A stretch of DNA of 64,000 bases from Eilatimonas milleporae (GTDB lineage: Bacteria; Pseudomonadota; Alphaproteobacteria; Sphingomonadales; Kordiimonadaceae). How positions within the stretch are numbered: the stretch's first letter is position 1; each line of letters opens with the position of its first letter. The position numbers and the translations under genes are program-made. The stretch is from the NCBI RefSeq assembly GCF_003688555.1, contig NZ_REFR01000009.1, forward strand, positions 186,001 to 250,000. The letters are read 5' to 3'. Shown one piece after another: positions 47,361 through 55,729 of this stretch. The notes under the pieces are model-generated. The model searched no databases and had not been told where the DNA came from. It saw only the letters and a list, made by a program, of their open reading frames with translations.

Positions 47361-47929
47361 ATACCGGTATTTTGTACGACATCAATACAGGCAAAATCCT
47401 GCAAAATATGCGGTTAGCTAAATGTCTAGATATCGAAGCAGATTTCACGCCGCCAGAAGGCACAGCCGTTCTGCCAGGCGTACTGGCGGACGATGTGGAC
47501 TGTTGGCGAGTGGAAAACGGCACGCTGGTTGAAACCAGCCCGTCGCCGATCAATCTGGATATTGAAAAACGCGCGGCATGCTACAGGGTCGATCGGATCG
47601 CTGGTGCGCAGCGTTCATACATCATTAGCGATGGATACGGTCAAGAAATGACGTATCTGATGAAAGAGGCCGAGGCCCGCGCCTGCCTGGCCGACCCGGC
47701 ACCGCTGGCAGGGGCATATCCGATGCTGGCGGCGGAAATCGGCATCACCGGTGCCGACCTGACGGCGGTGGCGACGGCCGTCGCCGCCCGCGCCGACGTC
47801 TGTAAAACCAGGATCGCCGCCATTGAGGCAACGCGCCTGACCACCAAGGCCGTCATCAATGCCGCCACCGATCTCACAGCCATTGAAGCCGCCATCGACG
47901 CGGCCGATTGGCCGCCAAGGGAGATCTGA
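47357..47929 (+). CDS. Hypothetical tail-associated protein
   Basis: 190 aa starting with an ATGA overlap with the tip gene. N-terminal NTGILYDINTGKILQNM and a central YGQEMTYLMKEAEARACL, then Ala-rich helices. It resembles the small proteins that follow J (tail-fibre assembly or DUF4376-like), but I cannot assign it with certainty. The first half is AT-richer, continuous with the AT-rich end of the tip gene, so both parts look swapped in together. Confidence 0.6.
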   Translation: MNTGILYDINTGKILQNMRLAKCLDIEADFTPPEGTAVLPGVLADDVDCWRVENGTLVETSPSPINLDIEKRAACYRVDRIAGAQRSYIISDGYGQEMTYLMKEAEARACLADPAPLAGAYPMLAAEIGITGADLTAVATAVAARADVCKTRIAAIEATRLTTKAVINAATDLTAIEAAIDAADWPPREI

Positions 47930-48127
47930 CCCGCCGGGCGAAGCGGACATGTCCGGGCACCATCAACACCGACATCTATCCGCGCAAAGCGACCTGACCG
48001 GCCGGTCGCCCTCAATCTTTTCGCAATAGCCCATCAATCCCCGGCAACAGCCCCCGGACCGCCCGTGTCCGGGGGGCGATAGCGTTTGCCACCGCCCCAT
48101 CACCCATCTTTTTTTGGAGAGACCGTC

Positions 48128-50338
48128 ATGACCAACACCCTTCCCCCCTTTTACGGCAGTGTCGCAGCCTCGGGCGGCACCGGCCCGGTGTCGCTGGGCG
48201 CGGCCCTGCCCGGCCATGTGGATCTGAAGCGCGCCGTCGAGTATGGCGGCGGGCCGGCCATGGACCGCACCATCGACTATCTGATCCGCTACGGCAACGC
48301 GCGCGAATGGGGCACCGGCATCGTGCAGACCACGGGCCTGATGGCGCGCACCAATGTGGCCGGCACCATTGTCGAGGGGGTGGAGGACACCGCCGGCCCC
48401 GCGCCGCTGGACATCGCCGCCGGCGCGCTGATCACGTGGCAGCAGGTGGGCCCGGATCGCACAGTCGGCAGACTGACCGCCGAAAGAGATGTCGTTATCA
48501 ACGGCGCATCCGGCACGGCGAAGCTGACGGCTCTGCGCACAAACAATGTCACGCGCTGGCAATATGGCGCCGCCAGCAACCCCGAAACCGGTGCCAACGC
48601 CGGCAGCAATTTCGAGCTGTACCGCTATTCAGATGCTGGCGCTTTTCTCGGCTCGGCGATGTCGGTTTCGAGAGCATCCGGCGGGGCTACATTTGCCGGC
48701 GTTGTCACCGGCCGGTCTGCCAACACCACGGCGCTGAGGGCGCAGTCAACCACAGGCAATCTGGTCAATCTGGCCTTTCAATCCAACACCGGCGATCAGG
48801 TGCGGCTGGAAGCGGTGATCGACGGGCCGGACCAAGGATCGCTGATCCCCAAGGGCGCAGAGGCAAGCGTCAATCTGGGCACGACGAGCAACCCCTGGAA
48901 TGCCGCGCATTTCGCCGGCAATGTCACCATCAGGAATACCGCCCCAACCTTCAGCCTTACCGAGACAGATGGCCAGGAATTCGCAGTGGTGGCCAATGCA
49001 AGCAATCTGTTCATCAATTCGGTCAACACAGGGGGGGCCTGCATCTTCCAGAACGGAGGCGTGGAAAGAGCGCGCATTGATTTCGCGACGGGCGACGTGA
49101 CGGCGGCCGGCGCGACCTTTGGCGGGGCGGCCACCAATATCACCTTTGACGCGTTGACGGGCCGCATCGATCAGCAGTCGGGCGGGTTTTCCTACGGCGT
49201 CGATGTGGGCACCCTGACCGGCATCAACCCGAATTACCATATGAAATCGGCCTCCGGGCGCACCGGCATGCTGTGGGAGCTGGACAACGACTTCCTGGCC
49301 AGCGACGGCAGCGAGGCGGCCTTTTGGGCCTTTGCTCCGTTCGACACATTGTCGGCGGCGCAGCGTGCCGGGCATTATGCCTTTCGCGCCACGATCGGCG
49401 CGGCGGCGTCAACGGATGTCTTCACCGTCGACTGGAACGGCACGGTGACGGCCAGGCAAAACCGCATCGCCATTGCCGACCCGGTCACGCCAGCCAATCG
49501 CAGCGCGCATCTGATCACATTCGACGGGGCGGCCAATGCCGCCGAAATCGGGGTCCGGGGGTCCGGCGCGGGCGGTGTGCTGGATGCGCGGATCACCTTT
49601 GACGGCCGGGCCACATGGCCGCATGTCTTCGCGGCGGACGGCTCGGTACAGCATACCGGCACGGTGACAGCGGGCGGCTCTTTGACGGTCATAGATGACG
49701 ATACCGCAGGCGTGGCCTTGTCGGTGCAGGACAACAATTTCCGCCGAGAGCCCAATGCGTTTACTCAGGATTATTTTTTCGACAATCGGGCCGTCGGTGG
49801 CGACTGGTGGTTCCGAACATCGAATGCGGCGGTGAATGACACCATTCCACTGGTGCTCGAAGCGAACGGTACCGTTGTGATCGGCGGCAATATTGAACCG
49901 CGCACAGACAATACCTTTAGCTTCGGGACCGCAAGCCGACGGGCCACAGTCGTCTATGCCGCCACCGGCACCATCCAGACATCGGACGCACGGACGAAAC
50001 AGGACCGGGCGCTGATCTCGGACAGCCTGCTGGACGCGGTGGACGGGACCGAGCTGGTCACCTACCGGCTGCGGGACGCGGTGGCGGAAAAAGGCGACGG
50101 CGCGCGCCTGCACACCGGCGCCGTCGCGCAGGAATTCGAGGCCGCGCTGACCGCGAACGGCATTGACGGCGACACCATCGCCGCCCTGTGCCACGACACC
50201 TGGACGGACGCGGACAGCGGCGGACAACAGGACCGCTACGGCCTGCGCTATGACCAGTTCAACATTCTGCTGCATGCCGCCGTGCGGCGGCGGCTGGCGG
50301 CGCTGGAAGACCGGCTGGCCCGTCTGGAACGGGGCTGA
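48128..50338 (+). CDS. Tail fibre protein with S74 chaperone domain (2)
   Basis: 736 aa from ATG 48128 (GGAGAG upstream). The N-terminal attachment domain (about 1-130; FYGSVAASGGTGPVSLGAALPG, AMDRTIDYLIRYGNAREWGTG) is shared with genes 51795 and 55730. The central beta-rich part shares a roughly 200-bp cassette with three other fibre genes. The C-terminal S74 domain begins at GTIQTSDARTKQD (Ser-Asp and Lys present) and ends in a coiled coil (AAVRRRLAALEDRLARLERG). It lacks the long charged insertion of genes 33544 and 55730. Confidence 0.83.
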   Translation: MTNTLPPFYGSVAASGGTGPVSLGAALPGHVDLKRAVEYGGGPAMDRTIDYLIRYGNAREWGTGIVQTTGLMARTNVAGTIVEGVEDTAGPAPLDIAAGALITWQQVGPDRTVGRLTAERDVVINGASGTAKLTALRTNNVTRWQYGAASNPETGANAGSNFELYRYSDAGAFLGSAMSVSRASGGATFAGVVTGRSANTTALRAQSTTGNLVNLAFQSNTGDQVRLEAVIDGPDQGSLIPKGAEASVNLGTTSNPWNAAHFAGNVTIRNTAPTFSLTETDGQEFAVVANASNLFINSVNTGGACIFQNGGVERARIDFATGDVTAAGATFGGAATNITFDALTGRIDQQSGGFSYGVDVGTLTGINPNYHMKSASGRTGMLWELDNDFLASDGSEAAFWAFAPFDTLSAAQRAGHYAFRATIGAAASTDVFTVDWNGTVTARQNRIAIADPVTPANRSAHLITFDGAANAAEIGVRGSGAGGVLDARITFDGRATWPHVFAADGSVQHTGTVTAGGSLTVIDDDTAGVALSVQDNNFRREPNAFTQDYFFDNRAVGGDWWFRTSNAAVNDTIPLVLEANGTVVIGGNIEPRTDNTFSFGTASRRATVVYAATGTIQTSDARTKQDRALISDSLLDAVDGTELVTYRLRDAVAEKGDGARLHTGAVAQEFEAALTANGIDGDTIAALCHDTWTDADSGGQQDRYGLRYDQFNILLHAAVRRRLAALEDRLARLERG

Positions 50339-50437
50339 GCCCGGTTTTGTCACCCATCATTTCCCCCACGGGTCATGGGTCCTGCCGCCCCATCAGTGCA
50401 GCAGGCCCGGCCCACTGCCACCTGAAAGGAAACTGCA

Positions 50438-51346
50438 ATGACCAAGCCTGCACCCACAGTCAATGCCACTGCCACCGCCGGCGGCAGCATCATCGATATT
50501 TCGTCAAACGGCGTCATTGTCGAGGATGTCAATATTGCCGGACGCGACACGACCAATCCGGGCGTGGCCCCTACCGTCCTGCCGGCCCTACAGTTTGAGG
50601 GCTATTCGGATGCCGGCACCCTTCTGGCCTACGCCCAGATGGCCGGTGTGGCCGAAGACGTTACGGACGGCGCGGAAAACGGCCGCGTGGATATCAGTGT
50701 GCGCGACGGCGGCGTCATGACCCAGAAAATCAACGTGACCGGTGCCGCCATCACGCTTCAGGACGACACCACGGTCAATGGCATCGTCACCGGCAGAGCC
50801 GCCAACACCACGGCGCTCAGAGCGGAATCGACCACAGGCAATCTGTCCAATCTGGCCTTTGTATCGAACACCGGCGATCAGGTGCGGCTGGAAGCGGTGA
50901 TCGACGGAATAAACCAGGGATCGCTGATCCCGAAAGGGGCGGGCGCAAGCGTCAATCTGGGCACAAGCGGAAACCCGTGGGACAACGGCGTGTTCAAGGG
51001 GGCCGTGACAGCACAGGACTTCACCGTCGATGGCGGGTTTTTCAATATCGGCGGCGCCACGGTGGTGACCATCGCGGCCGGTGCCGTCACAGCCACCCGG
51101 TCCCATCATTTCGTGGACACGGAAGGCGGTGCCGCCAGCGACACGCTGGACACGATCAACGGCGGTACGGACGGCGACCTGCTGTTGCTGCGAACCGTTG
51201 ATTCCGCGCGCACCGTGACGATTGCGGAGACAAACAATATCCGTGTGGGCGGCACCACATTCACCCTTTCGGACACCAGCGACCGCATCCTTCTGGTCAA
51301 GGCCGGTGCGCTTTGGATCACGGTGAGCCAGGCCGACACCGTTTAA
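50438..51346 (+). CDS. Short tail fibre paralogue without S74 domain
   Basis: 302 aa with an AAAGGAA site. It has no attachment domain; instead it begins with TVNATATAGGSIIDISSNGVIVEDV and joins the shared cassette at about residue 120-190 (LAFVSNTGDQVRLEAVIDG). The C-terminal half (GGATVVTIAAGAVTATRSHHFVDTEGG, SARTVTIAETNNIRVGGTTFTLS) is of the kind found in short phage head or tail decoration proteins. A remnant of an S74 C-terminus lies just behind it. Confidence 0.7.
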   Translation: MTKPAPTVNATATAGGSIIDISSNGVIVEDVNIAGRDTTNPGVAPTVLPALQFEGYSDAGTLLAYAQMAGVAEDVTDGAENGRVDISVRDGGVMTQKINVTGAAITLQDDTTVNGIVTGRAANTTALRAESTTGNLSNLAFVSNTGDQVRLEAVIDGINQGSLIPKGAGASVNLGTSGNPWDNGVFKGAVTAQDFTVDGGFFNIGGATVVTIAAGAVTATRSHHFVDTEGGAASDTLDTINGGTDGDLLLLRTVDSARTVTIAETNNIRVGGTTFTLSDTSDRILLVKAGALWITVSQADTV

Positions 51347-51351
51347 CATCC

Positions 51352-51414
51352 CACGCCGCCGTGCGGCGGCTGGCGATAATGGAAGACCGGCTGGTCCGTC
51401 TGGAACAAGGCTGA
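51352..51414 (+). pseudogene. Remnant of an S74-domain C-terminus
   Basis: Matches the last 21 codons of gene 48128 (50275-50338) with changes and a 3-bp loss: AVRRLAIMEDRLVRLEQG against AVRRRLAALEDRLARLERG. The bases behind the stop match too (GAGCCCGGTTTTGTC). It indicates that gene 50438 arose by duplication and that its end was replaced. Confidence 0.75.
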
Positions 51415-51464
51415 GCCCGGTTTTGTCGCCCATCCCGTCATATCCCACTTGCAAAGGAGACCCC

Positions 51465-51698
51465 ATGTCCCCCCAGAACACGACTGACCTGAACCCGACC
51501 GGCCTGAAGCCGACCAATCTGAGCCCCCAAATCGCCGAGGCGACGCTGCAATTTCTGGCGCGCGTGCAGTTGCAGGGCAGCGAAGTGCCGGCCTTCAACC
51601 AGATCATCGCCGCCCTGACGGCGGCGGCGCGCCCGCACCAGGCCGCAGCGGACGGCCCGGTGCCGGACAACGGCGCCGGCGCCGGCAGCCCCGGATAA
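51465..51698 (+). CDS. Small hypothetical protein among the fibre genes
   Basis: 77 aa from ATG 51465 with AAGGAG 7 nt upstream. The N-terminus has a short Asn-Pro-Thr repeat (DLNPTGLKPTNLSPQ), the middle an amphipathic helix (IAEATLQFLARVQLQGSEVPAFNQIIAAL), the end is disordered. No family recognised. Its own terminator follows. Confidence 0.6.
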   Translation: MSPQNTTDLNPTGLKPTNLSPQIAEATLQFLARVQLQGSEVPAFNQIIAALTAAARPHQAAADGPVPDNGAGAGSPG

Positions 51699-51726
51699 CG
51701 CCGACACGTGCTGTCCACAGACGTTT

Positions 51727-51758
51727 AAAGCCGCCCCGGACCCCGGGGCGGCTTTTTT
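51727..51758 (+). terminator. Strong intrinsic terminator
   Basis: 13-bp stem AAAGCCGCCCCGG / CCGGGGCGGCTTT, 3-nt loop, T run to 51757. Confidence 0.85.
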
Positions 51759-51794
51759 CACGCCCACTTCCCCTGCGTACAGGACCCGAAAGCG

Positions 51795-53855
51795 ATGACA
51801 TCCCCCATCCCCCCCTTTTACGGCAGCATCGCCGCCAGCGGCGGCATCGGCGATATTTCCCTGGGCGCGGCCCTGCCCGGCCACGCGGACCTGAAGCTGG
51901 CCACTGGATATGGCGGCACCGTGCCGGCCGACCGGGCGGTCGACTATCTGATCCAGTATGGCAACACCCGGGAATGGGGCACGGGCACGGTGCGGACCAG
52001 CGGTTTTCTGGCCCGCACCAATGTGGCCGGCACCATCGTCGACGGGGTGGAGGATACGGTCGACCCCGCGCCGCTGGACATCGCCGCCGGCGCGCGGATC
52101 ACGTGGGAGCAGGCGGGGCCGGACCGTACGTTCGGCGCGGTCACGGTGGAGGATGTGCGGATTGACGGCACCTCGCTTGTCAACACCGGCTATTTTACGC
52201 GGCCGGGCGGGCAGGCGGTGCGCGATCTGAATGCCCTGCCGGTCGAGGCCGGCGTTTACCATACGGCCGGCCGCGCCGCCGGCACGCTGCACACCCCGCC
52301 CCAGGTGCCGGCTTCAGACGCCGGGACGCTGCTGCATGTGCAGGGCGCCGCCCCCGGCGACAACCATCAGATCTGGTTCCCGGTCACTGACGACCGGGGC
52401 GGATATGCGACCTTTTACATCCGCCGGGAAAGGGCGGCGGCCTTCACCCGCTGGGCCGAGGCGGTCGTCGCGGACGAAAACGGCGATGTGTCGCTGGAAG
52501 GGCATTTGACAGCACAGAGTATCAACCTCGGCACCGGCCACGTCACGCTTGCCCGTGACCCGGCGCAGCCGCTGGAGGCGGCGACCAAACACTATGTCGA
52601 TGACCTGGCCGCCACGCCGGAGGGTATCGCCGGCAGCGCTCCGAGCCTGGACCTGAATTTCGCCGCCATCCGCGACGGGGTCCACACCCACCCCGGCAGC
52701 CTGCCCGCGGCGCTGACCACCACCCGCGCCGGCACGGCAACGCGTGTCAACGGGAGGGGCGTGATCGAGACGGTCGCGGCCAACACAGCACGGCTGGACC
52801 ATGATCCGGCCACGCTGGAGCCTTTAGGGCTGCTGGTGGAAGAACAGCGGACGAATTTTCTTCTCAACAGCGGAGGGATAGGCAAGTCCGGATGGGGCAC
52901 ATTCCAGTCCACACTCATAACCGACACCGCGAGAGCGCCTGACGGCACTGTCACCGCCACCAAAGTGATTGCGGATGCCGGTTCAACCTCGGGCCTGGCG
53001 CGTCAGGATTTTGTTGTTGATGAAGCCACGCCATATACTGCGAGCGTATTCGTGCGCCAAGCGGATTTCGAGCAGGGCAATCTGGCAATCTTCACGTTGG
53101 AGGGGGCCCAGATTGCCCGTGCGCATGTCGCAACGTCAAATGGGGTGACCGGCGGTTTTGGCGGAGACATCGCCGCCATCGCCTACCCTGACGGATGGTA
53201 TCGGTTGATGCTGACATTTACCGCCGGGCCCGGGCAATCGTCACTGAATATGCGACTGTCGGCGCGCAATGCCACCGGTGACGGTACATCCGGTATATTG
53301 TTCTGGGGTGCACAGATTGAGCAAGGCGTCTTTGCCACCAGCTACATCCCGACAACGACGGTACAGGCGACACGGACGGCGGATATTGTATCGGTTCTTG
53401 TAGACCAATGGTTGCGACAAAGAATTTCCACTTTTTACGCGGAAACAACATTCATGCCTGCCGAGCTTTCAGTGCGTGGCTTGTTCTACCTGAACAATGG
53501 CCAGGGTAATTTGAGGGGGTATGGTCTCCAGCTCGACACCCGTCAAAACATATCCCAGGCAGTCGGTGTAACGCGCACAAACGCAGGTGTCCGCCAAACA
53601 GTAAGCCCTGTGGGGACGCTGATTTCCGGTAAAAACAAAGTTGCCTTCTCATTTGACACCGTTAGTCAAACCGTTGCGGCAAATGGTGCCTACACCAGAG
53701 ATGATGGTACGTTTACAGATGCTGACGCCTCTCAGTTCTTTGTCGGATTCGCCAATGTCGCGGAAACCTCAGCATTACTGAACGGCCACATCAAGCGCCT
53801 GACCTATTGGCCCCGCCGCCTGGCTGACACAACCCTTCAGGCGTTGACCGCATGA
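51795..53855 (+). CDS. Tail fibre / receptor-binding protein with C-terminal lectin-like domain
   Basis: 686 aa. The attachment domain (1-130) is shared with genes 48128 and 55730. A second block follows (about 135-250) with a typical fibre motif (LNALPVEAGVYHTAGRA), then LEAATKHYVDDLAA and, from about 275, a domain shared with gene 54316: LDLNFAAIRDG, LDHDPATLEPLGLLVEEQRTNFLLNS, ending LTYWPRRLADTTLQALTA. The middle of that last domain (52860-53780) is AT-richer and differs from 54316. No S74 domain. Confidence 0.8.
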   Translation: MTSPIPPFYGSIAASGGIGDISLGAALPGHADLKLATGYGGTVPADRAVDYLIQYGNTREWGTGTVRTSGFLARTNVAGTIVDGVEDTVDPAPLDIAAGARITWEQAGPDRTFGAVTVEDVRIDGTSLVNTGYFTRPGGQAVRDLNALPVEAGVYHTAGRAAGTLHTPPQVPASDAGTLLHVQGAAPGDNHQIWFPVTDDRGGYATFYIRRERAAAFTRWAEAVVADENGDVSLEGHLTAQSINLGTGHVTLARDPAQPLEAATKHYVDDLAATPEGIAGSAPSLDLNFAAIRDGVHTHPGSLPAALTTTRAGTATRVNGRGVIETVAANTARLDHDPATLEPLGLLVEEQRTNFLLNSGGIGKSGWGTFQSTLITDTARAPDGTVTATKVIADAGSTSGLARQDFVVDEATPYTASVFVRQADFEQGNLAIFTLEGAQIARAHVATSNGVTGGFGGDIAAIAYPDGWYRLMLTFTAGPGQSSLNMRLSARNATGDGTSGILFWGAQIEQGVFATSYIPTTTVQATRTADIVSVLVDQWLRQRISTFYAETTFMPAELSVRGLFYLNNGQGNLRGYGLQLDTRQNISQAVGVTRTNAGVRQTVSPVGTLISGKNKVAFSFDTVSQTVAANGAYTRDDGTFTDADASQFFVGFANVAETSALLNGHIKRLTYWPRRLADTTLQALTA

Positions 53856-54068
53856 ATTATACGACACCTGGCCCATAACCGGCGCAGAGACAGACAGGAC
53901 CGCCGTCCTGCCATGGGTACGCGGCACAGACGGCGCAGGACAAAAGGGCCTGTTGACGGGCTGAGGTCCGATCTGTCCGGCACCGGCCCCTTGCAGTCGG
54001 GCGCGTCTGGCGTGCGCAACCGGCACAAGGCCAGGGGCACGGGAGCAAAATATCACCTTTATGTGGTC

Positions 54069-54091
54069 CCCCGCGTTTGCGGGGATTTTTT
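54069..54091 (+). terminator. Intrinsic terminator
   Basis: CCCCGC / GCGGGG with a GTTT loop and six T, 210 nt after the fibre gene. The rest of the 53856-54315 gap holds no convincing gene. Confidence 0.75.
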
Positions 54092-54315
54092 ACACTGTTC
54101 ATCGCGCGTGTCCGCGCGGCACTGGTCGCAGACTGATTGGCCGCGCACTGACTGATAGCAGACCGGCCAAGACCGCACGGCGGCGGCATTAACGGCCCAA
54201 GGCCCCTTAAAGACAGCGCAAAGCAACGCAAGGACACCGCAGGGCCACGCCGGGCGGGCCGGTTGGCGGCCCGCTCTCCCCTCCCCCAACCTTAACATTT
54301 TAAGGAGAACGACCC

Positions 54316-55593
54316 ATGACCGCACAGACAGCAGCGACCATCCACGGCAATGCCGTCGTCAACGGCAGCGTGACGCTGGGCGGCGACCCGACCGCCCCGC
54401 TGGAAGCCGCCACCAAGCAATATGTGGACAACAATGGCGGCAGCCTTGCCGGCATCGCCGGGGTCACACCGACGCTGGAGCTGAATTTCGCTGGCATCCG
54501 CGACGGCGTGCAAAGCGACAACCAGACCTTTCCCTCCACCGTCACCGTCACCCGCGCCGGCACGGCGACCCGCGTCAACGGACTGGGCCTGGTGGAAAGC
54601 GTGGCGGCCAACACGCCCCGCATCGATCATGACCCGGCGACCCTGGAAAACAGGGGTCTCCTGATCGAGGAGGCGCGCACCAACATCGCACTGCGCAGCG
54701 AGGCCTTCGACAATACGGTGTGGCCCAGGACAGCCGGTGTCACCGTGACGCCGAACGACGCCATCGCCCCCGATGGCACACAGACCGCCGACCGGATCGA
54801 TTTCGCCGCCGCCGACCAGATAATCGCACAGAATATCACCGTCACAGTCGGTGTGACCTATCAGGCATCCATCTGGATCAAAGGCACGGCGGGCGAGACA
54901 ATTCTGGTGGACAATTCGGGCACACTGGAAACCTTCACCCTGACCGGGGTCTGGCAGCGGCTGGTTCTGGCGGGAACGCCGGGCAGCACATCAGGCAACC
55001 TGAGCATATCCACATTCGGCGGTGTCACGGCCCGCAGCGTGCTGCTTTGGGGTGCGCAATTCGAGGAGGGTGCTTTCGTCACCAGCTATATTCCCACCGC
55101 CGCCAGCGCGGTGACACGGGCGACCGATGTGGTGCGCATCAGCGGCACGCCGTTCGCCGACACATACCGCCAGGGTGTGGGCACCTTTTTCGTGGACGCG
55201 GCAAAAATCGGCGCGGCGGACGAAACCTTCGACCATTTCATCGGTGCCACTACCGGCGATTTCAACAATGAAGTCAGCCTGTTCTATGGCGGCACGAACA
55301 ACACGATCGCCTTTCTCGTGCGCAAGGCGGCTGTTGCATCGGTGAGTAGCACGCGGGGCAACGTACCCCCCGGCGTGCGTTTTACCGCCATTGGGGCCTT
55401 TGCCGAAAACGACGCCGCCTTTACCATCAACGGCTTGCCCGTCTTTACCTTTACCACGGTCGATGTGCCGGATACCACGCAGCTCGACATCGGCAATATA
55501 GGCGGCATCGCACCGGCCAATGCGCATCTTAAACGCGTGGCCTACTGGCCACGGCGCCTGCCCGACAGCACGCTGGAGGCCGTGACGGCCTGA
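54316..55593 (+). CDS. Short spike/fibre protein, lectin-like domain
   Basis: 425 aa, AAGGAG upstream. It starts with a short N-terminal helix/turn (TLGGDPTAPLEAATKQYVDNN), then the domain shared with gene 51795 (LELNFAGIRDGV ... RIDHDPATLENRGLLIEEARTNIALRSEAFDN), a carbohydrate-binding-like beta-sandwich (TYQASIWIKGTAGETILVDN; VLLWGAQFEEGAFVTSYIPT) and the end VAYWPRRLPDSTLEAVTA. It looks like a free-standing form of the terminal domain of 51795. Confidence 0.78.
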   Translation: MTAQTAATIHGNAVVNGSVTLGGDPTAPLEAATKQYVDNNGGSLAGIAGVTPTLELNFAGIRDGVQSDNQTFPSTVTVTRAGTATRVNGLGLVESVAANTPRIDHDPATLENRGLLIEEARTNIALRSEAFDNTVWPRTAGVTVTPNDAIAPDGTQTADRIDFAAADQIIAQNITVTVGVTYQASIWIKGTAGETILVDNSGTLETFTLTGVWQRLVLAGTPGSTSGNLSISTFGGVTARSVLLWGAQFEEGAFVTSYIPTAASAVTRATDVVRISGTPFADTYRQGVGTFFVDAAKIGAADETFDHFIGATTGDFNNEVSLFYGGTNNTIAFLVRKAAVASVSSTRGNVPPGVRFTAIGAFAENDAAFTINGLPVFTFTTVDVPDTTQLDIGNIGGIAPANAHLKRVAYWPRRLPDSTLEAVTA

Positions 55594-55670
55594 AGGCCCC
55601 CTGAAAAGCGTGCCCCTTTCGGCCGGGACCAGCGGTCCCGGCCGTCCCCCAGCCACATAACACCCTTCAC

Positions 55671-55702
55671 GCGGGCCGGTCCCACCCACCGGCCCGCTTT
55701 TT
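55671..55702 (+). terminator. Intrinsic terminator
   Basis: Stem GCGGGCCGGT / ACCGGCCCGC with a 7-nt loop and five T. A second perfect 10-bp hairpin without T run lies at 55621-55643. Confidence 0.8.
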
Positions 55703-55729
55703 CATGCAGTGACCAGGAGACCCCAAACC

